Positions 50,879 to 59,681 of a DNA stretch of 64,000 nucleotides are shown here, piece by piece. The position numbers and the translations under genes were made by a program. The stretch lies in the NCBI RefSeq assembly GCF_029255145.1, contig NZ_JAPUVQ010000111.1:1-64000 (forward strand), read 5' to 3'. This DNA is from Accumulibacter sp003538495 (GTDB lineage: Bacteria; Pseudomonadota; Gammaproteobacteria; Burkholderiales; Rhodocyclaceae). The stretch's first letter is position 1. Each line of letters begins with the position of its first letter. The notes below the pieces were generated by a model that was not told the origin of the DNA, did not search any database, and saw only the letters and a program-made list of their open reading frames with translations.

Positions 50879-51349
50879 CTACTTCGACCCCGCTGGCCGC
50901 GAATGGACCCGCAGCTGACCACCGTCGAGCAGGTCGATCGCTTCGCCGGTGTTGCGGTTGACGGACTGTCCGACACGCGCTCTTGCCGGTGGAGAATCGC
51001 TGGACTCGACCAGCACCTTGCCGGGGTCGCCGTGACGCGGGCTGACCGTCAAGCCATTCCACTGCTCATTTTCGTTCTGCGGACTGCCGTTCACCCACGC
51101 CGTACGCTTGCCGCTGCTGCGAACGACGACGCCGTCGATGGTCAGCGTCGGGTCCGCCGGAAGCTGCTGCTTGTCGAGAATATTCAGTTCGCGCTGGCGG
51201 TCAAGCTGCTGACGGCGCTCCGGGGTAAAGAACAGCCGGCCGACAGCTTCGTCTGCGGCGACGGCTGTCGGGCAGTTCACCAGCAGCAGGAGCCAGCTGC
51301 CCAGCGCCAAGGCAAGCCGCATGTCAGCTGGTGGCGAGACCCGGGTCAT
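50879..51349 (-). CDS. mshK: MshK-like periplasmic pilus-assembly protein
   Basis: A 156-residue protein with GAGGAA upstream of the ATG at 51349. A signal peptide (about 10-31, MRLALALGSWLLLLVNCPTAVAA) leads into a small periplasmic domain: GRLFFTPERRQQLDRQREL and TLTIDGVVVRSSGKRTAWVNG are the MshK/PilP-type strands, and KVLVESSDSPPARARVGQSVNRNTGE closes it. A start at the inner ATG (51322) is possible. Position after the MshJ-like gene matches the MSHA order (I, J, K), though short sequences make the name less certain. Confidence 0.82.
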   Translation of the reverse strand: MTRVSPPADMRLALALGSWLLLLVNCPTAVAADEAVGRLFFTPERRQQLDRQRELNILDKQQLPADPTLTIDGVVVRSSGKRTAWVNGSPQNENEQWNGLTVSPRHGDPGKVLVESSDSPPARARVGQSVNRNTGEAIDLLDGGQLRVHSRPAGSK

Positions 51350-51386
51350 TGGTTTCCTCTACCCCTTCCTGCTGTCGTCCTGCGGC

Positions 51387-51986
51387 CTATTTCTTGCGCA
51401 CATCGCGCAGTGTCAGCCAGTCGATTTCGCAATCGGCGAGCAAGTGTGCCCGGCCGCCACTGCGGTCATCGCCAGTGGCCGGTAGCCGTTCGACCTGGCA
51501 GCTCCTGACTCGGACCAGTGCCTTGGCCTGACGGCGCAGGTCGTCGATCAGGCGCAACAGGTCTTCTTCATGCAGCAGTTTCAGCTGGATCTTCATGGCG
51601 CTGACGAAGAAGCTGAAGTCGTCTCCCGGCTTGTCGAGCATGCGCTGTGGCGAGATCTCGTACTGCAGATCGATTAGGCGGTGCTTGTCGCGAATCTCCT
51701 TGAGCAGTTCCACCCAGTCCAGACGCTGCTCGTCGCCAATGATGCCACGCTCCGCCAGCTTGTTGAAGACAATCGACTTCTGCTTGACCTCGGTCTCCTC
51801 CTGGCGGACCTGCTTCAGCTTTCCATCGGCCTCCTGAAGCTGTGCCCGGACGAGCAGCCTGGCCTTTTGCGCATCCGCTTTGGCCTGGTTTGCGAAATAC
51901 ACCGCAGCGAGCCCGACGGCGACCGCCAGCACCACCAGGAGAATGCCGGGCTGCAGCTTGCGCCAATCGGCGCGCCCGAGTTTCAT
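51387..51986 (-). CDS. mshJ: MshJ-like (PilO-type) inner-membrane assembly protein
   Basis: A 199-residue bitopic protein: basic MKLGRADWRKLQPG, one membrane helix (about 15-33), a coiled coil (about 36-80, with ADAQKARLLVRAQLQEADGKL and VRQEETEVKQK) and a periplasmic ferredoxin-like domain. This is the PilO/GspM/MshJ design. It would join the MshI-like protein in the inner-membrane platform of the pilus machine. It overlaps the MshI-like gene by four bases; 37 bases lie before the MshK-like gene. Confidence 0.86.
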   Translation of the reverse strand: MKLGRADWRKLQPGILLVVLAVAVGLAAVYFANQAKADAQKARLLVRAQLQEADGKLKQVRQEETEVKQKSIVFNKLAERGIIGDEQRLDWVELLKEIRDKHRLIDLQYEISPQRMLDKPGDDFSFFVSAMKIQLKLLHEEDLLRLIDDLRRQAKALVRVRSCQVERLPATGDDRSGGRAHLLADCEIDWLTLRDVRKK

Positions 51987-53524
51987 GATTCGATGGCCCG
52001 GCGGATCTGCACCTTGAAAGCCCGCGGCAGTCGCTCGTCGGCAGGAGAATCGCCGCCCTTGAGCGACTTGCCCGACTGAATATCAAAGGGCTGCTGCTGC
52101 ACCTCGACTTCCAGTTTCGGGTTCCTCTTCAGGGCGTCGATCAGGCGGTTGAAAACGGCCAGCACTTGCCGCGGGTTGCTGTCCGCGCCAAGCCGCAGGG
52201 TGCCGCGCACAACAGCCGTCTCGCTACCGACCGGCAGCGGCCTGCTGCCCGGAGCGCTCGTCGTCGCGGACTGCTGTGGCGACGGGTCCTCACTCACTTT
52301 CCACTCGATGCCGTCGATCTCGACCGCTGGCACGCTCTCGAGAGCGCGGCTGATTTCGCGGTACAGGGAGTCAGGCGTGGCGCTGCCCCGTTCCAGATCG
52401 AGATATCGGTCGACGACCCGACGCAATGCTTCGTTAGTGGTCGTGAGCGGCGGGAAGGTCTTGACGATGTCCGCGTAGCGCTGGCGAGCCAGCGACGTTT
52501 CCGCGCCTAGGAGATCGACTTCCTGACTGAACCTGCGGGCGTCGACCAGCAGTTTGCCGGCCAGCAGCAGACAGCCTGCCAGTACCACCGCTGCGCTTCC
52601 ACGGAAGACCGCGCGCAGCAGCCAGAGATGGTAATCGTGGCGCAGTTCATCGTTGGCAAACTGGGCACGTGGTGGATCCGTGGCCAGCAGGTTCAGGAAC
52701 AGCGGCTCGCAATGGGTATGCTCGGGAAGCGCCTTGAGACCGCACCGGCGCGCACTGTCCTCGATATCGAGGATGGTGAACGACAAGGTGTCGCGATCGA
52801 CACAACTGTTCTCGATTGCTTTCCTGGCGCTGGCGTGGGCCAGCAGGTAGGCGACGATTGGCTGCTGGCGACCAAGCAGGCGCTGGCTGACCAGATACTG
52901 TTGCAGCTTGGCCGCCTCGCTGGAAAAGGTCTGCGCTATCCCGCCGATGCTGCTGTTGTGCAGGGGTGTCAGGCGGCTGAAATGCAGTTCGCCGTTTTCC
53001 AGGTAGCTCTGACGGACGCTCTGGTCCTGAATACTCAGCAGCAGGCAGGGACCCTGAGGGACGCCGAGCTTTCTCAGCAGCAAAGGCCCGAGCAAGGGCA
53101 AGGAGTAGATTCCGACCAGGGCCACCTCGGCACGGGCCATGGTCTCCAGCCAGGGGACAAAAAACTCGTGGTTGGTGAGCGCGGCGAGCATGATGCGTTC
53201 ATCCTTGCGCCGTGATTTCTGGTGCCCGAGCGACAGGGAGGTGCTCAGCCTGGTACTGAAAAAAAGTTGCCCGATCTTGCGCGCGATGATTGCCTTGCGA
53301 TCCTCGCCGCGCAGGAAGGGTATCGTCTCGATGTGGAAGCCTTCTTCCGAGACATTGACCAGGATCGAGAAAAGGCTCTTCGCGTGCTGCGCGAGATACC
53401 GGGCGAAGGGCAATTGCCCTGCTTCGCCGGCATCGAACGATCCCTCCCCGGTGAGCACGCCGGCTTGCCAATGGAAGGCCAGCAACTGATGGCCGCTAAG
53501 GTACAGAAGACGGCGGGCGTGCAT
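51983..53524 (-). CDS. mshI: MshI-like (PilM/PilN-type) pilus assembly protein
   Basis: A 513-residue protein. The N-terminal 280 residues are cytoplasmic and follow an actin-like PilM/GspL pattern (LLYLSGHQLLAFHW..., VALVGIYSLPLLGPLLLRKLG). One membrane helix (about 299-318, GSAAVVLAGCLLLAGKLLV) precedes a coiled and ferredoxin-like periplasmic PilN part. The combined layout fits MshI. It connects the cytoplasmic ATPase with the periplasmic ring. It starts four bases after the MshG stop and overlaps the MshJ-like gene by four bases. Confidence 0.87.
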   Translation of the reverse strand: MHARRLLYLSGHQLLAFHWQAGVLTGEGSFDAGEAGQLPFARYLAQHAKSLFSILVNVSEEGFHIETIPFLRGEDRKAIIARKIGQLFFSTRLSTSLSLGHQKSRRKDERIMLAALTNHEFFVPWLETMARAEVALVGIYSLPLLGPLLLRKLGVPQGPCLLLSIQDQSVRQSYLENGELHFSRLTPLHNSSIGGIAQTFSSEAAKLQQYLVSQRLLGRQQPIVAYLLAHASARKAIENSCVDRDTLSFTILDIEDSARRCGLKALPEHTHCEPLFLNLLATDPPRAQFANDELRHDYHLWLLRAVFRGSAAVVLAGCLLLAGKLLVDARRFSQEVDLLGAETSLARQRYADIVKTFPPLTTTNEALRRVVDRYLDLERGSATPDSLYREISRALESVPAVEIDGIEWKVSEDPSPQQSATTSAPGSRPLPVGSETAVVRGTLRLGADSNPRQVLAVFNRLIDALKRNPKLEVEVQQQPFDIQSGKSLKGGDSPADERLPRAFKVQIRRAIES

Positions 53525-53528
53525 CGCC

Positions 53529-54734
53529 CTAGGCCTTGATCTTGCTGATCACGTCGTACACCGGCCCGAGTACCGAGAGCATGATCCAGCCGAGCAGAGC
53601 GCCCATCACAACGGTGAGCATCGGTTCGATCAGCTGCTGCATTTTTTCCACTGATTCCTTGACGTCGCGGTTATAGAAGTAGCTGACATTGATCAATGCA
53701 TCATCAAGCGCTCCGGTATTTTCGCCAACGCGCAGCATACGGATCACCAGCGGCGGGAAAAAGCCGGTACTGTGAAACGCCGCCGTGACATTCTGTCCCT
53801 CGCCGATCAGCTGTTCGACACGCTCCAGACCGCGACGGATGACCAGATTTCCGACCACATCCTGCGTTGTGCGGATCGATTCTAAGATCGGTATTCCCGA
53901 AGCGTAGAGCAGGGCGAAGGTGTTGGCAAAACGCGACAGAACGATCTTCCGCACGATACTGCCGAGAATCGGCAGTCGCAGCTTGATCCCGTCGAAGCGA
54001 AAGCGTGCCAGTGGATTGCTGTTCAGCAGCAGCTTTATACCGATGACGGCCAGCGCCGGCAGCAGCAGAAAGAGATACCAGTAGGCGACCATCAGGTCCG
54101 AGATGAAGAACAGGATCAGGGTCTGTGTCGGCAGTACTTGCCCCATGTTCTTGACGAACATCTTGAGCTGCGGAACCATGTAGATCATCAGGAAGAAGGT
54201 TGCCGCGAGGACGACCGTGCCGACGAATGCCGGGTAAGCGAGCATCTTCTTGGTTTGCGAAGCCAGTTCGTCTTCCCACTTCAGCGACTCATTGAGGCTC
54301 TGCAGGACTTCCGGCAGCCGGCCGGTTGCTTCACCGGCGCGAATCAGGCTGACGAAGACGGCGTTGAATACGCGGCGGTGACTGCCCATGGCCTGCGACA
54401 GCGTCTGGCCGCCCTCGATCGATTCAACCAGGCTGGCGACCACTTCGCGAAAACGGGGGTGCTCGAGACTGTCGCGCAGGTCGGTCAAGCCTTCGATGAC
54501 CGGCACCCCGGCACGCACCAGTTGCTGCAGATGAAAGCAGAAATGGATCATCTCCCGGCGCGGAACACCACCGCCGGCGAACAGGCCGCTGCGGTTGCTC
54601 ACCGGTTCGCCGCTGACCAGGTCGAGTTCCATGCGCCGCAGGCGCATCTCGAGGTCGACCAGGTTGAGCGCGTCTATCTTGCCGAGAGCCATTCGGCCAT
54701 CGGGGTTGACCGCCTTGTAAGTGTAGAGCGGCAC
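53529..54734 (-). CDS. mshG: GspF/PilC-family platform protein (MshG)
   Basis: A 401-residue inner-membrane protein with two T2SSF domains, each with a cytoplasmic helical bundle (for example FCFHLQQLVRAGVPVIEGL near 67-85 and RFANTFALLYASGIPILESI near 270-290), and three membrane helices (about 168-190, 215-240, 372-392). The start LYTYKAVNPDGRMALGKIDALN is the family N-terminus. It is the rotor platform for the pilus machinery, driven by the MshE ATPase encoded directly upstream (five-base gap). It is the right length. Confidence 0.93.
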   Translation of the reverse strand: MPLYTYKAVNPDGRMALGKIDALNLVDLEMRLRRMELDLVSGEPVSNRSGLFAGGGVPRREMIHFCFHLQQLVRAGVPVIEGLTDLRDSLEHPRFREVVASLVESIEGGQTLSQAMGSHRRVFNAVFVSLIRAGEATGRLPEVLQSLNESLKWEDELASQTKKMLAYPAFVGTVVLAATFFLMIYMVPQLKMFVKNMGQVLPTQTLILFFISDLMVAYWYLFLLLPALAVIGIKLLLNSNPLARFRFDGIKLRLPILGSIVRKIVLSRFANTFALLYASGIPILESIRTTQDVVGNLVIRRGLERVEQLIGEGQNVTAAFHSTGFFPPLVIRMLRVGENTGALDDALINVSYFYNRDVKESVEKMQQLIEPMLTVVMGALLGWIMLSVLGPVYDVISKIKA

Positions 54735-54739
54735 CGGCC

Positions 54740-56452
54740 CTACATCCGGTCGGTCAGGTCCACCACCCGGCCAACTTCCTCGAGCGCGGTGGAACCGTCG
54801 AGAACGCGCCGCAGCCCGTCGTCGGCCAGGGTGGCAAAGCCTTGCCGGCTGGCCAGAGTGCGCATTTCGCGAACGGTGCTGCGGCGGGCGATCAGCTCAT
54901 CCATATCGCCGTTGATGCGCAGCAACTCCATGATCGCCAGGCGCCCTCGGTAGCCCTGAAATTCGCAGCGCTCGCAGCCGCCAGGGCGGTAGATGACCGG
55001 TCGCGGACCATCGATCAGGTTGCCCAGCAGGCGCGCCTCGTGTGCTTCGGCCTGATAGGGGATCTTGCAGTGCAGGCACAGACGCCGCACCAGGCGCTGC
55101 GCGATGATGCCGATGATGTTGCCGGCCATGATGTCCGGCAGCACGCCGATGTCGAGCAGGCGCGGGATGGCGCCGATCGCCGAATTGGTATGCAGTGTCG
55201 AATACACCTGGTGGCCGGTCATCGCCGCCCGCAGCGCCATCTCGGCGGTGTCCGCGTCACGCACTTCGCCGACCAGAATGATGTCCGGATCCTGGCGCAT
55301 CATCGAGCGGATGCCGTTGGCGAAATCGAGTTTGACCGATTCGGCAGCCGAGGTCTGCCGAACCAGGGTCATCGGGTACTCGACCGGGTCTTCGAGCGTC
55401 ATGATGTTCACGCTCTCGGAGTTGATGTGGTTGAGCACCGAGTAGAGCGTTGTCGTCTTGCCGCTGCCGGTCGGCCCGGTGACGAAAACGATACCTTCCG
55501 GGCGAGCAATCATCAGCTTGAGCTGGTCAAGCTGCTTTTCCGCGAGACCCAGGCCTTCCAGCGGCACGATTCCTTTCTGCCGGTCGAGAATGCGCAGAAC
55601 GATGTTCTCGCCGTGAATCGTCGGTTGTGCCGAAACCCGAAAATCGATCTGCCGGCCACGCATGTTGAGCGAAATGCGGCCGTCCTGGGGGGCGCGGGTC
55701 TCGGCGATGTTCATCCCCGAAAGGACCTTGATCCGCACCGCCATTGCCGGCCAGTAGGTCTTATGCAGCGAGCGGATCTGCCGCAGCATGCCGTCGATGC
55801 GGTAGCGGATGCGTAGAAAGCTCGCTTCCGGCTCGAAGTGGATGTCGGACGAATCGCGCTTGACAGCATCGGTCAGCACCGAGTCGATCAGACGGACCAC
55901 CGGCTGGCTGTACTCGTCGGCCGACGATTGCAGGCCGCGAAAGTCGATCTCGCCGGTTTCGATTTCGTGCAGGATGCCGTCGATCGACAGTTCATGGCCG
56001 TAGTACTGGTCGATGGCGCGATCGATCTCGGTCTCGCCGGCGAGCAGGGTGTCGATCTCGATCTCGTCGCCGGCGAGGTCGCGGATCCGGTCCAGCGCAA
56101 CGATATCGTTGATGTCGGCGATGGCCACGGTCAAGCGCCGGTTTTCTGCGTCGTAGTCGAGCGGCAGCAGATGGTGGCGCTTGGCGAGATCGCGCGGGAC
56201 GTATTTCAGCGATGCTGGGTCGATGATCGCCTTCGACAGGTCGACGCTCTGTTTTCCGAGGCTTTCCGACAGCGCGTCGCGCAGGGTCGCCTCGGAGACG
56301 AAACCCAGCAGGACCAGCAGCTTGCCGATCGGCCGATTGGCCTTCATCTGCTCGAGCAGGGCGATGCGCAGCTGATCTTCGCTGAGGATGCCCTTGCTGA
56401 TCAGGATCTGACCAAGGGGCCGCGAGTGGGTATGGGCGACTGGCGCGTTCAT
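54740..56452 (-). CDS. mshE: GspE/PilB-family pilus extension ATPase with MshEN domain (MshE)
   Basis: A 570-residue hexameric ATPase that powers pilus assembly. Two MshEN-type repeats (PLGQILISKGILSEDQLRIALLEQ-type, residues 12-35 and 41-64, separated by five residues) match the tandem c-di-GMP-binding layout of V. cholerae MshE, although the first Arg lies one place earlier in both. The core has GPTGSGKTTTL (326-336, Walker A), EDPVEYP (Walker-B-like Asp box), the His box and a zinc cluster CLHCK...CERC (about 450-496). The ATG at 56452 is preferred; a TTG at 56470 is possible. The family and layout are clear; c-di-GMP binding is inferred. Confidence 0.94.
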   Translation of the reverse strand: MNAPVAHTHSRPLGQILISKGILSEDQLRIALLEQMKANRPIGKLLVLLGFVSEATLRDALSESLGKQSVDLSKAIIDPASLKYVPRDLAKRHHLLPLDYDAENRRLTVAIADINDIVALDRIRDLAGDEIEIDTLLAGETEIDRAIDQYYGHELSIDGILHEIETGEIDFRGLQSSADEYSQPVVRLIDSVLTDAVKRDSSDIHFEPEASFLRIRYRIDGMLRQIRSLHKTYWPAMAVRIKVLSGMNIAETRAPQDGRISLNMRGRQIDFRVSAQPTIHGENIVLRILDRQKGIVPLEGLGLAEKQLDQLKLMIARPEGIVFVTGPTGSGKTTTLYSVLNHINSESVNIMTLEDPVEYPMTLVRQTSAAESVKLDFANGIRSMMRQDPDIILVGEVRDADTAEMALRAAMTGHQVYSTLHTNSAIGAIPRLLDIGVLPDIMAGNIIGIIAQRLVRRLCLHCKIPYQAEAHEARLLGNLIDGPRPVIYRPGGCERCEFQGYRGRLAIMELLRINGDMDELIARRSTVREMRTLASRQGFATLADDGLRRVLDGSTALEEVGRVVDLTDRM

Positions 56453-56503
56453 CGTCGGATTGGCCGGCAAATCAGCTGCGGCGGTCGCTGCCCATCGCCG
56501 GAA

Positions 56504-57745
56504 TCAGGGTTGCAGTTCAAGGATGCGTTTCGCTGCCGCATCGCGGTCGAAGGCACTGGGCCACGTGGCCGCGGCGCTCAAGGCCATCCGGTAGTACTGT
56601 GCGGCCAGCTTCTTCTGGCGAAGGTGGTCGAGGCTGACCGCGACGTTGTAGATATAGTCGGCGTTGCCCGGCTCCAGAGCGTAGGCCTGAAAATAGGCTT
56701 GCTGCGCGTCACTCCATCGTGCCTGCCGGACATACTGGTTGCCGAGCGCAAAATAGAGCGCGGGCGACTCGGGCTGGCTGGCCAGCAAGGTCTTCAGGCG
56801 GCTCTCCGACTGCCCCGCGTCGCTCGCTCCACGCAGGTTGATCAGTGCCGCCTGGGCGGTGACGTCGGTCGGGTCGGATTCGAGTACTTGCAGATAGAAA
56901 GCCTGCGCCCGCTCGCTTTGCCCCTGACGAGCAGCGATCGCTGCCACCCCGAGCAGCGCGTCGGCATTCCGCGGATCGCCGCGCAGCACCTGCTCGTAGC
57001 CACGCAGGGCGTCGTCCAGCCGGTCCGCCTGCCAGGCCTGGTAGGCCCGGTCGAGCGCCTGCACCTGTTGCTGCCGGCGGTTGCTGCGCTGAAAAACCTC
57101 CGGCTCGGCGGTGCGTGGGCGAGCGGCCTCGCTGCTCACGCGCGGGGCGCGCGACGACGACTCTGCCGTCCTGCCTGGCGGCGGCAAGGACGGTGGCTCG
57201 GCCGGCATCGCGGGGGGCGCGACGACTGCTTCTGCGGTCGGCGTGATCGCTGCCGGGGTCGCGCTGGCCGGCAGCACCGGCGGCCCCGGTGGCCGCCCGG
57301 TCGTCGTCGGCGCCATCAGGACCGCGCCACTGATGGACTGCAGCTGCCACCAGAAATAGCCGCTGATCCCTGCTGCCGCCACGCCGACCAATCCCAGGAA
57401 CAGCCATAGGGACGTACGAGAGCGTGGCAGCTGCTTGACGGCAAAGATGTTTCGCGCCGCGTTGCGTTCGGCAGACTGACGAGGATCGGCGTCGGTCGGC
57501 TGCGCTTCCGGCGATGGCGTGCGCCTTCTCGGCGGCGCGCTGGTGGCCGCAGCAGCCAGGTCCGCATCGACTCCAGCGAGTTCCTCGGCCAGCGACGGGA
57601 GCGTCTGACCAGCCGCAGGCGGCGGGCTTTCCAGCGGGTCAAGGCGCAACTCGCCTGGCGAAGCGGCCGTTGCCGGTCGAGCGCCGGCACTGGCCAGGCG
57701 CTTGGCTTCCTCGGCACGCCGCAGAGCGTCCATCAGCAGACTCAC
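56504..57745 (-). CDS. mshN: MshN-like TPR protein
   Basis: A 413-residue protein. A Pro/Ala-rich cytoplasmic N-terminus (about 1-110, starting MSLLMDALRRAEEAKRLASAG, the usual start of MshN/PilP-associated proteins), one membrane helix (about 113-133), a Pro/Ala-rich linker and five or six TPR motifs (about 225-410: YQAWQADRLDDALRGYEQVLRGDPRNADALLG and similar). It probably acts as a scaffold between secretin and ATPase. It overlaps the secretin gene by four bases. Confidence 0.87.
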   Translation of the reverse strand: MSLLMDALRRAEEAKRLASAGARPATAASPGELRLDPLESPPPAAGQTLPSLAEELAGVDADLAAAATSAPPRRRTPSPEAQPTDADPRQSAERNAARNIFAVKQLPRSRTSLWLFLGLVGVAAAGISGYFWWQLQSISGAVLMAPTTTGRPPGPPVLPASATPAAITPTAEAVVAPPAMPAEPPSLPPPGRTAESSSRAPRVSSEAARPRTAEPEVFQRSNRRQQQVQALDRAYQAWQADRLDDALRGYEQVLRGDPRNADALLGVAAIAARQGQSERAQAFYLQVLESDPTDVTAQAALINLRGASDAGQSESRLKTLLASQPESPALYFALGNQYVRQARWSDAQQAYFQAYALEPGNADYIYNVAVSLDHLRQKKLAAQYYRMALSAAATWPSAFDRDAAAKRILELQP

Positions 57746-59565
57746 TGCAGCCTCTCCGGATTCCGGTCGGGAAGCGAAAACGGTCGATAGACCTGCTCGC
57801 TCTTGAAGAAATCCTTGCCGGGCAAAGTCTCCTTGAAGCTGCTGAAATCACCGTCGATGGACGCGTCCCGGATCACCGTCGGACGGATCAGCACGACCAG
57901 TTCCGACTTCGCCGACGAGTTGGCGCGATTGTTGAAAACTTCGCCGAAGAAGGGGATGTCCCCCAGGCCCGGCAGGCGCCCGGTCCGGTTGTCTAGGCGG
58001 TCTTCCATCAAACCGCCGAGCACCGCGATGTCGCCGCTTTGAACACGCAGCATGGACTCGATCTCGCGCATCCGAATCTGCGGCACGAGGTTCTTGATGT
58101 TGTTTGCGGCAAGGCTCGGATTGGGATCCTGCTTCAGCTCGGCGATACTGGAAATCGACGGGCGAACGTTCAGGGTAACCTCGCCGTTGTCGCTGATCTG
58201 CGGCGTCAGACTCATGAAGAAGCCGATCGAAACCGACTGCGGCGTGGTCGTCGTGGTCACCGTGGCGTTGGTATTGGTGTTGCCGGGGACGACTTCCTGC
58301 TTGACATTGAAGTAGACGAAATCCTCCGAAACCTTGAGCGTCGCCGTCTGGTTGTTGAGCACCGACAGTTTCGGACTGGAGAGCACCTTGACGGTGCCGA
58401 AGGCGCGCAACAGATCGACGGTTGCCAGCAGATTCAGCGGGTTGAGGTCGCGATACTTGATGATGTACGGCGTCACCGCGCTCGGAACGTTGGTGGTCAG
58501 TGCCGGCTTGGTGATGCTGTACTCGCTGCCGCTGGTCAGACGACTCCACTCGATGCCTTGCTGGTAGCCATCGCTCAGCGCGACTTCGATGATCGTCGCC
58601 TCGATCAGCACCTGCCGCCGGGCGCTGCTCATGACCCGATCAAGAAACTCCTGGACTTTTTCGTGCTGTCTGGCGGTGGCCCGGACGTTGATCACGCCGG
58701 CTTCCGGGTTGGCAATCACTGACGCCGCTTCGCGGAAGGTCATCCGCTTCACTACCGTCGCGCCGGTGTTCTGCAAGGTGGCCGGATTCGGACTGCCGGC
58801 CAGCGTCTGCGCCAGTTGGGTCACCCGCGCCGCCGCTCCTGCGGCCTGTCCACCTGGGGCGCCGGTGCCGGTGGTACTCTGCGACGCAGTTTGCTCGGTC
58901 ACCGTTTCGGTGGAGCCTTCCGGAAAGATCTTGTCGGTTTCGTACAGCAGTTCCTTGAGGTTCTTCTCGAGCGACTCCCAGAAACGATTCCGGGACCTGT
59001 TATCGATCTGGATGCGCGAGGTATTGCCGGTGCCGATCGCCCCACCACTGCCGGTTGCCAGGGCACTGGTCGAAATCTGCGTATTGGTCGAGATCGTACC
59101 CGTCACATCGCGGGCAATATTCACGTAGTCGACCTTGTAGTTCTTGAGGTAAGGCGTGTCGGGCATGACCGCGAGGTTGGGCCCCTCGAGTTCGAAGCGC
59201 ATATCGACCTGCTTGGCAATGCGGGTGAGTAGTTGCGGCAGGGTCTGGTCGATCGCGTTCAGCGTCACCACGCCGGTGATTCCAGGGTGGATATCCACGT
59301 TCAGCCTGGCGTCGCGGGCGAGGGCAAACAGCAGGTCGTGGACCTGGACATTGTTCACGACGACGCTATAGGTTTCGGTCCGGCCGGTCGCCCTCGGCGG
59401 GGGCAGCCAGACGCTTTGCTGAACCGGTGGCGGGATCGTCCCCTGAGTGCTGACCACACTGTCGAGCTGCAGATGTCCGGCCGCCGGCCCGCTGGCCAGC
59501 GTCGTCGGGGCACAGGCGCCAACAAGCAGCGCAAGAAAGGTGACACCGAGAATTTGCAGGGACAC
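57742..59565 (-). CDS. mshL: secretin of the MSHA-like pilus (MshL)
   Basis: A 607-residue outer-membrane lipoprotein from a GTG at 59565. The signal ends in a lipobox (LLVGAC, Cys18). An N-terminal STN-like domain (VVVNNVQVHDLLFALARDARLNVDI, about 67-91), N-domains with VINVRATARQHEKVQEFLDRVM, and the secretin core (about 315-570: VLSSPKLSVLNNQTATLKVSEDFVYF, VTLNVRPSIS, VLGGLMEDRLDNRTGRLPGLGDIPFFGEVF) follow. The ring would let the pilus through the outer membrane. A Gly/Ala/Thr-rich low-complexity segment lies at about 215-250. The MshN-like gene overlaps it by four bases. Confidence 0.94.
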   Translation of the reverse strand: MSLQILGVTFLALLVGACAPTTLASGPAAGHLQLDSVVSTQGTIPPPVQQSVWLPPPRATGRTETYSVVVNNVQVHDLLFALARDARLNVDIHPGITGVVTLNAIDQTLPQLLTRIAKQVDMRFELEGPNLAVMPDTPYLKNYKVDYVNIARDVTGTISTNTQISTSALATGSGGAIGTGNTSRIQIDNRSRNRFWESLEKNLKELLYETDKIFPEGSTETVTEQTASQSTTGTGAPGGQAAGAAARVTQLAQTLAGSPNPATLQNTGATVVKRMTFREAASVIANPEAGVINVRATARQHEKVQEFLDRVMSSARRQVLIEATIIEVALSDGYQQGIEWSRLTSGSEYSITKPALTTNVPSAVTPYIIKYRDLNPLNLLATVDLLRAFGTVKVLSSPKLSVLNNQTATLKVSEDFVYFNVKQEVVPGNTNTNATVTTTTTPQSVSIGFFMSLTPQISDNGEVTLNVRPSISSIAELKQDPNPSLAANNIKNLVPQIRMREIESMLRVQSGDIAVLGGLMEDRLDNRTGRLPGLGDIPFFGEVFNNRANSSAKSELVVLIRPTVIRDASIDGDFSSFKETLPGKDFFKSEQVYRPFSLPDRNPERLQ

Positions 59566-59681
59566 GCTGAAGCTTGCTCCAGTTAAAGTTCAAGTTCATC
59601 ATACCACGCCAAGACTTCGAGACAAGTGCATGATTTTTATTGTGTTCGGACCTTGCTCCGGGGCCGCGTCCGGCCCCTCTC

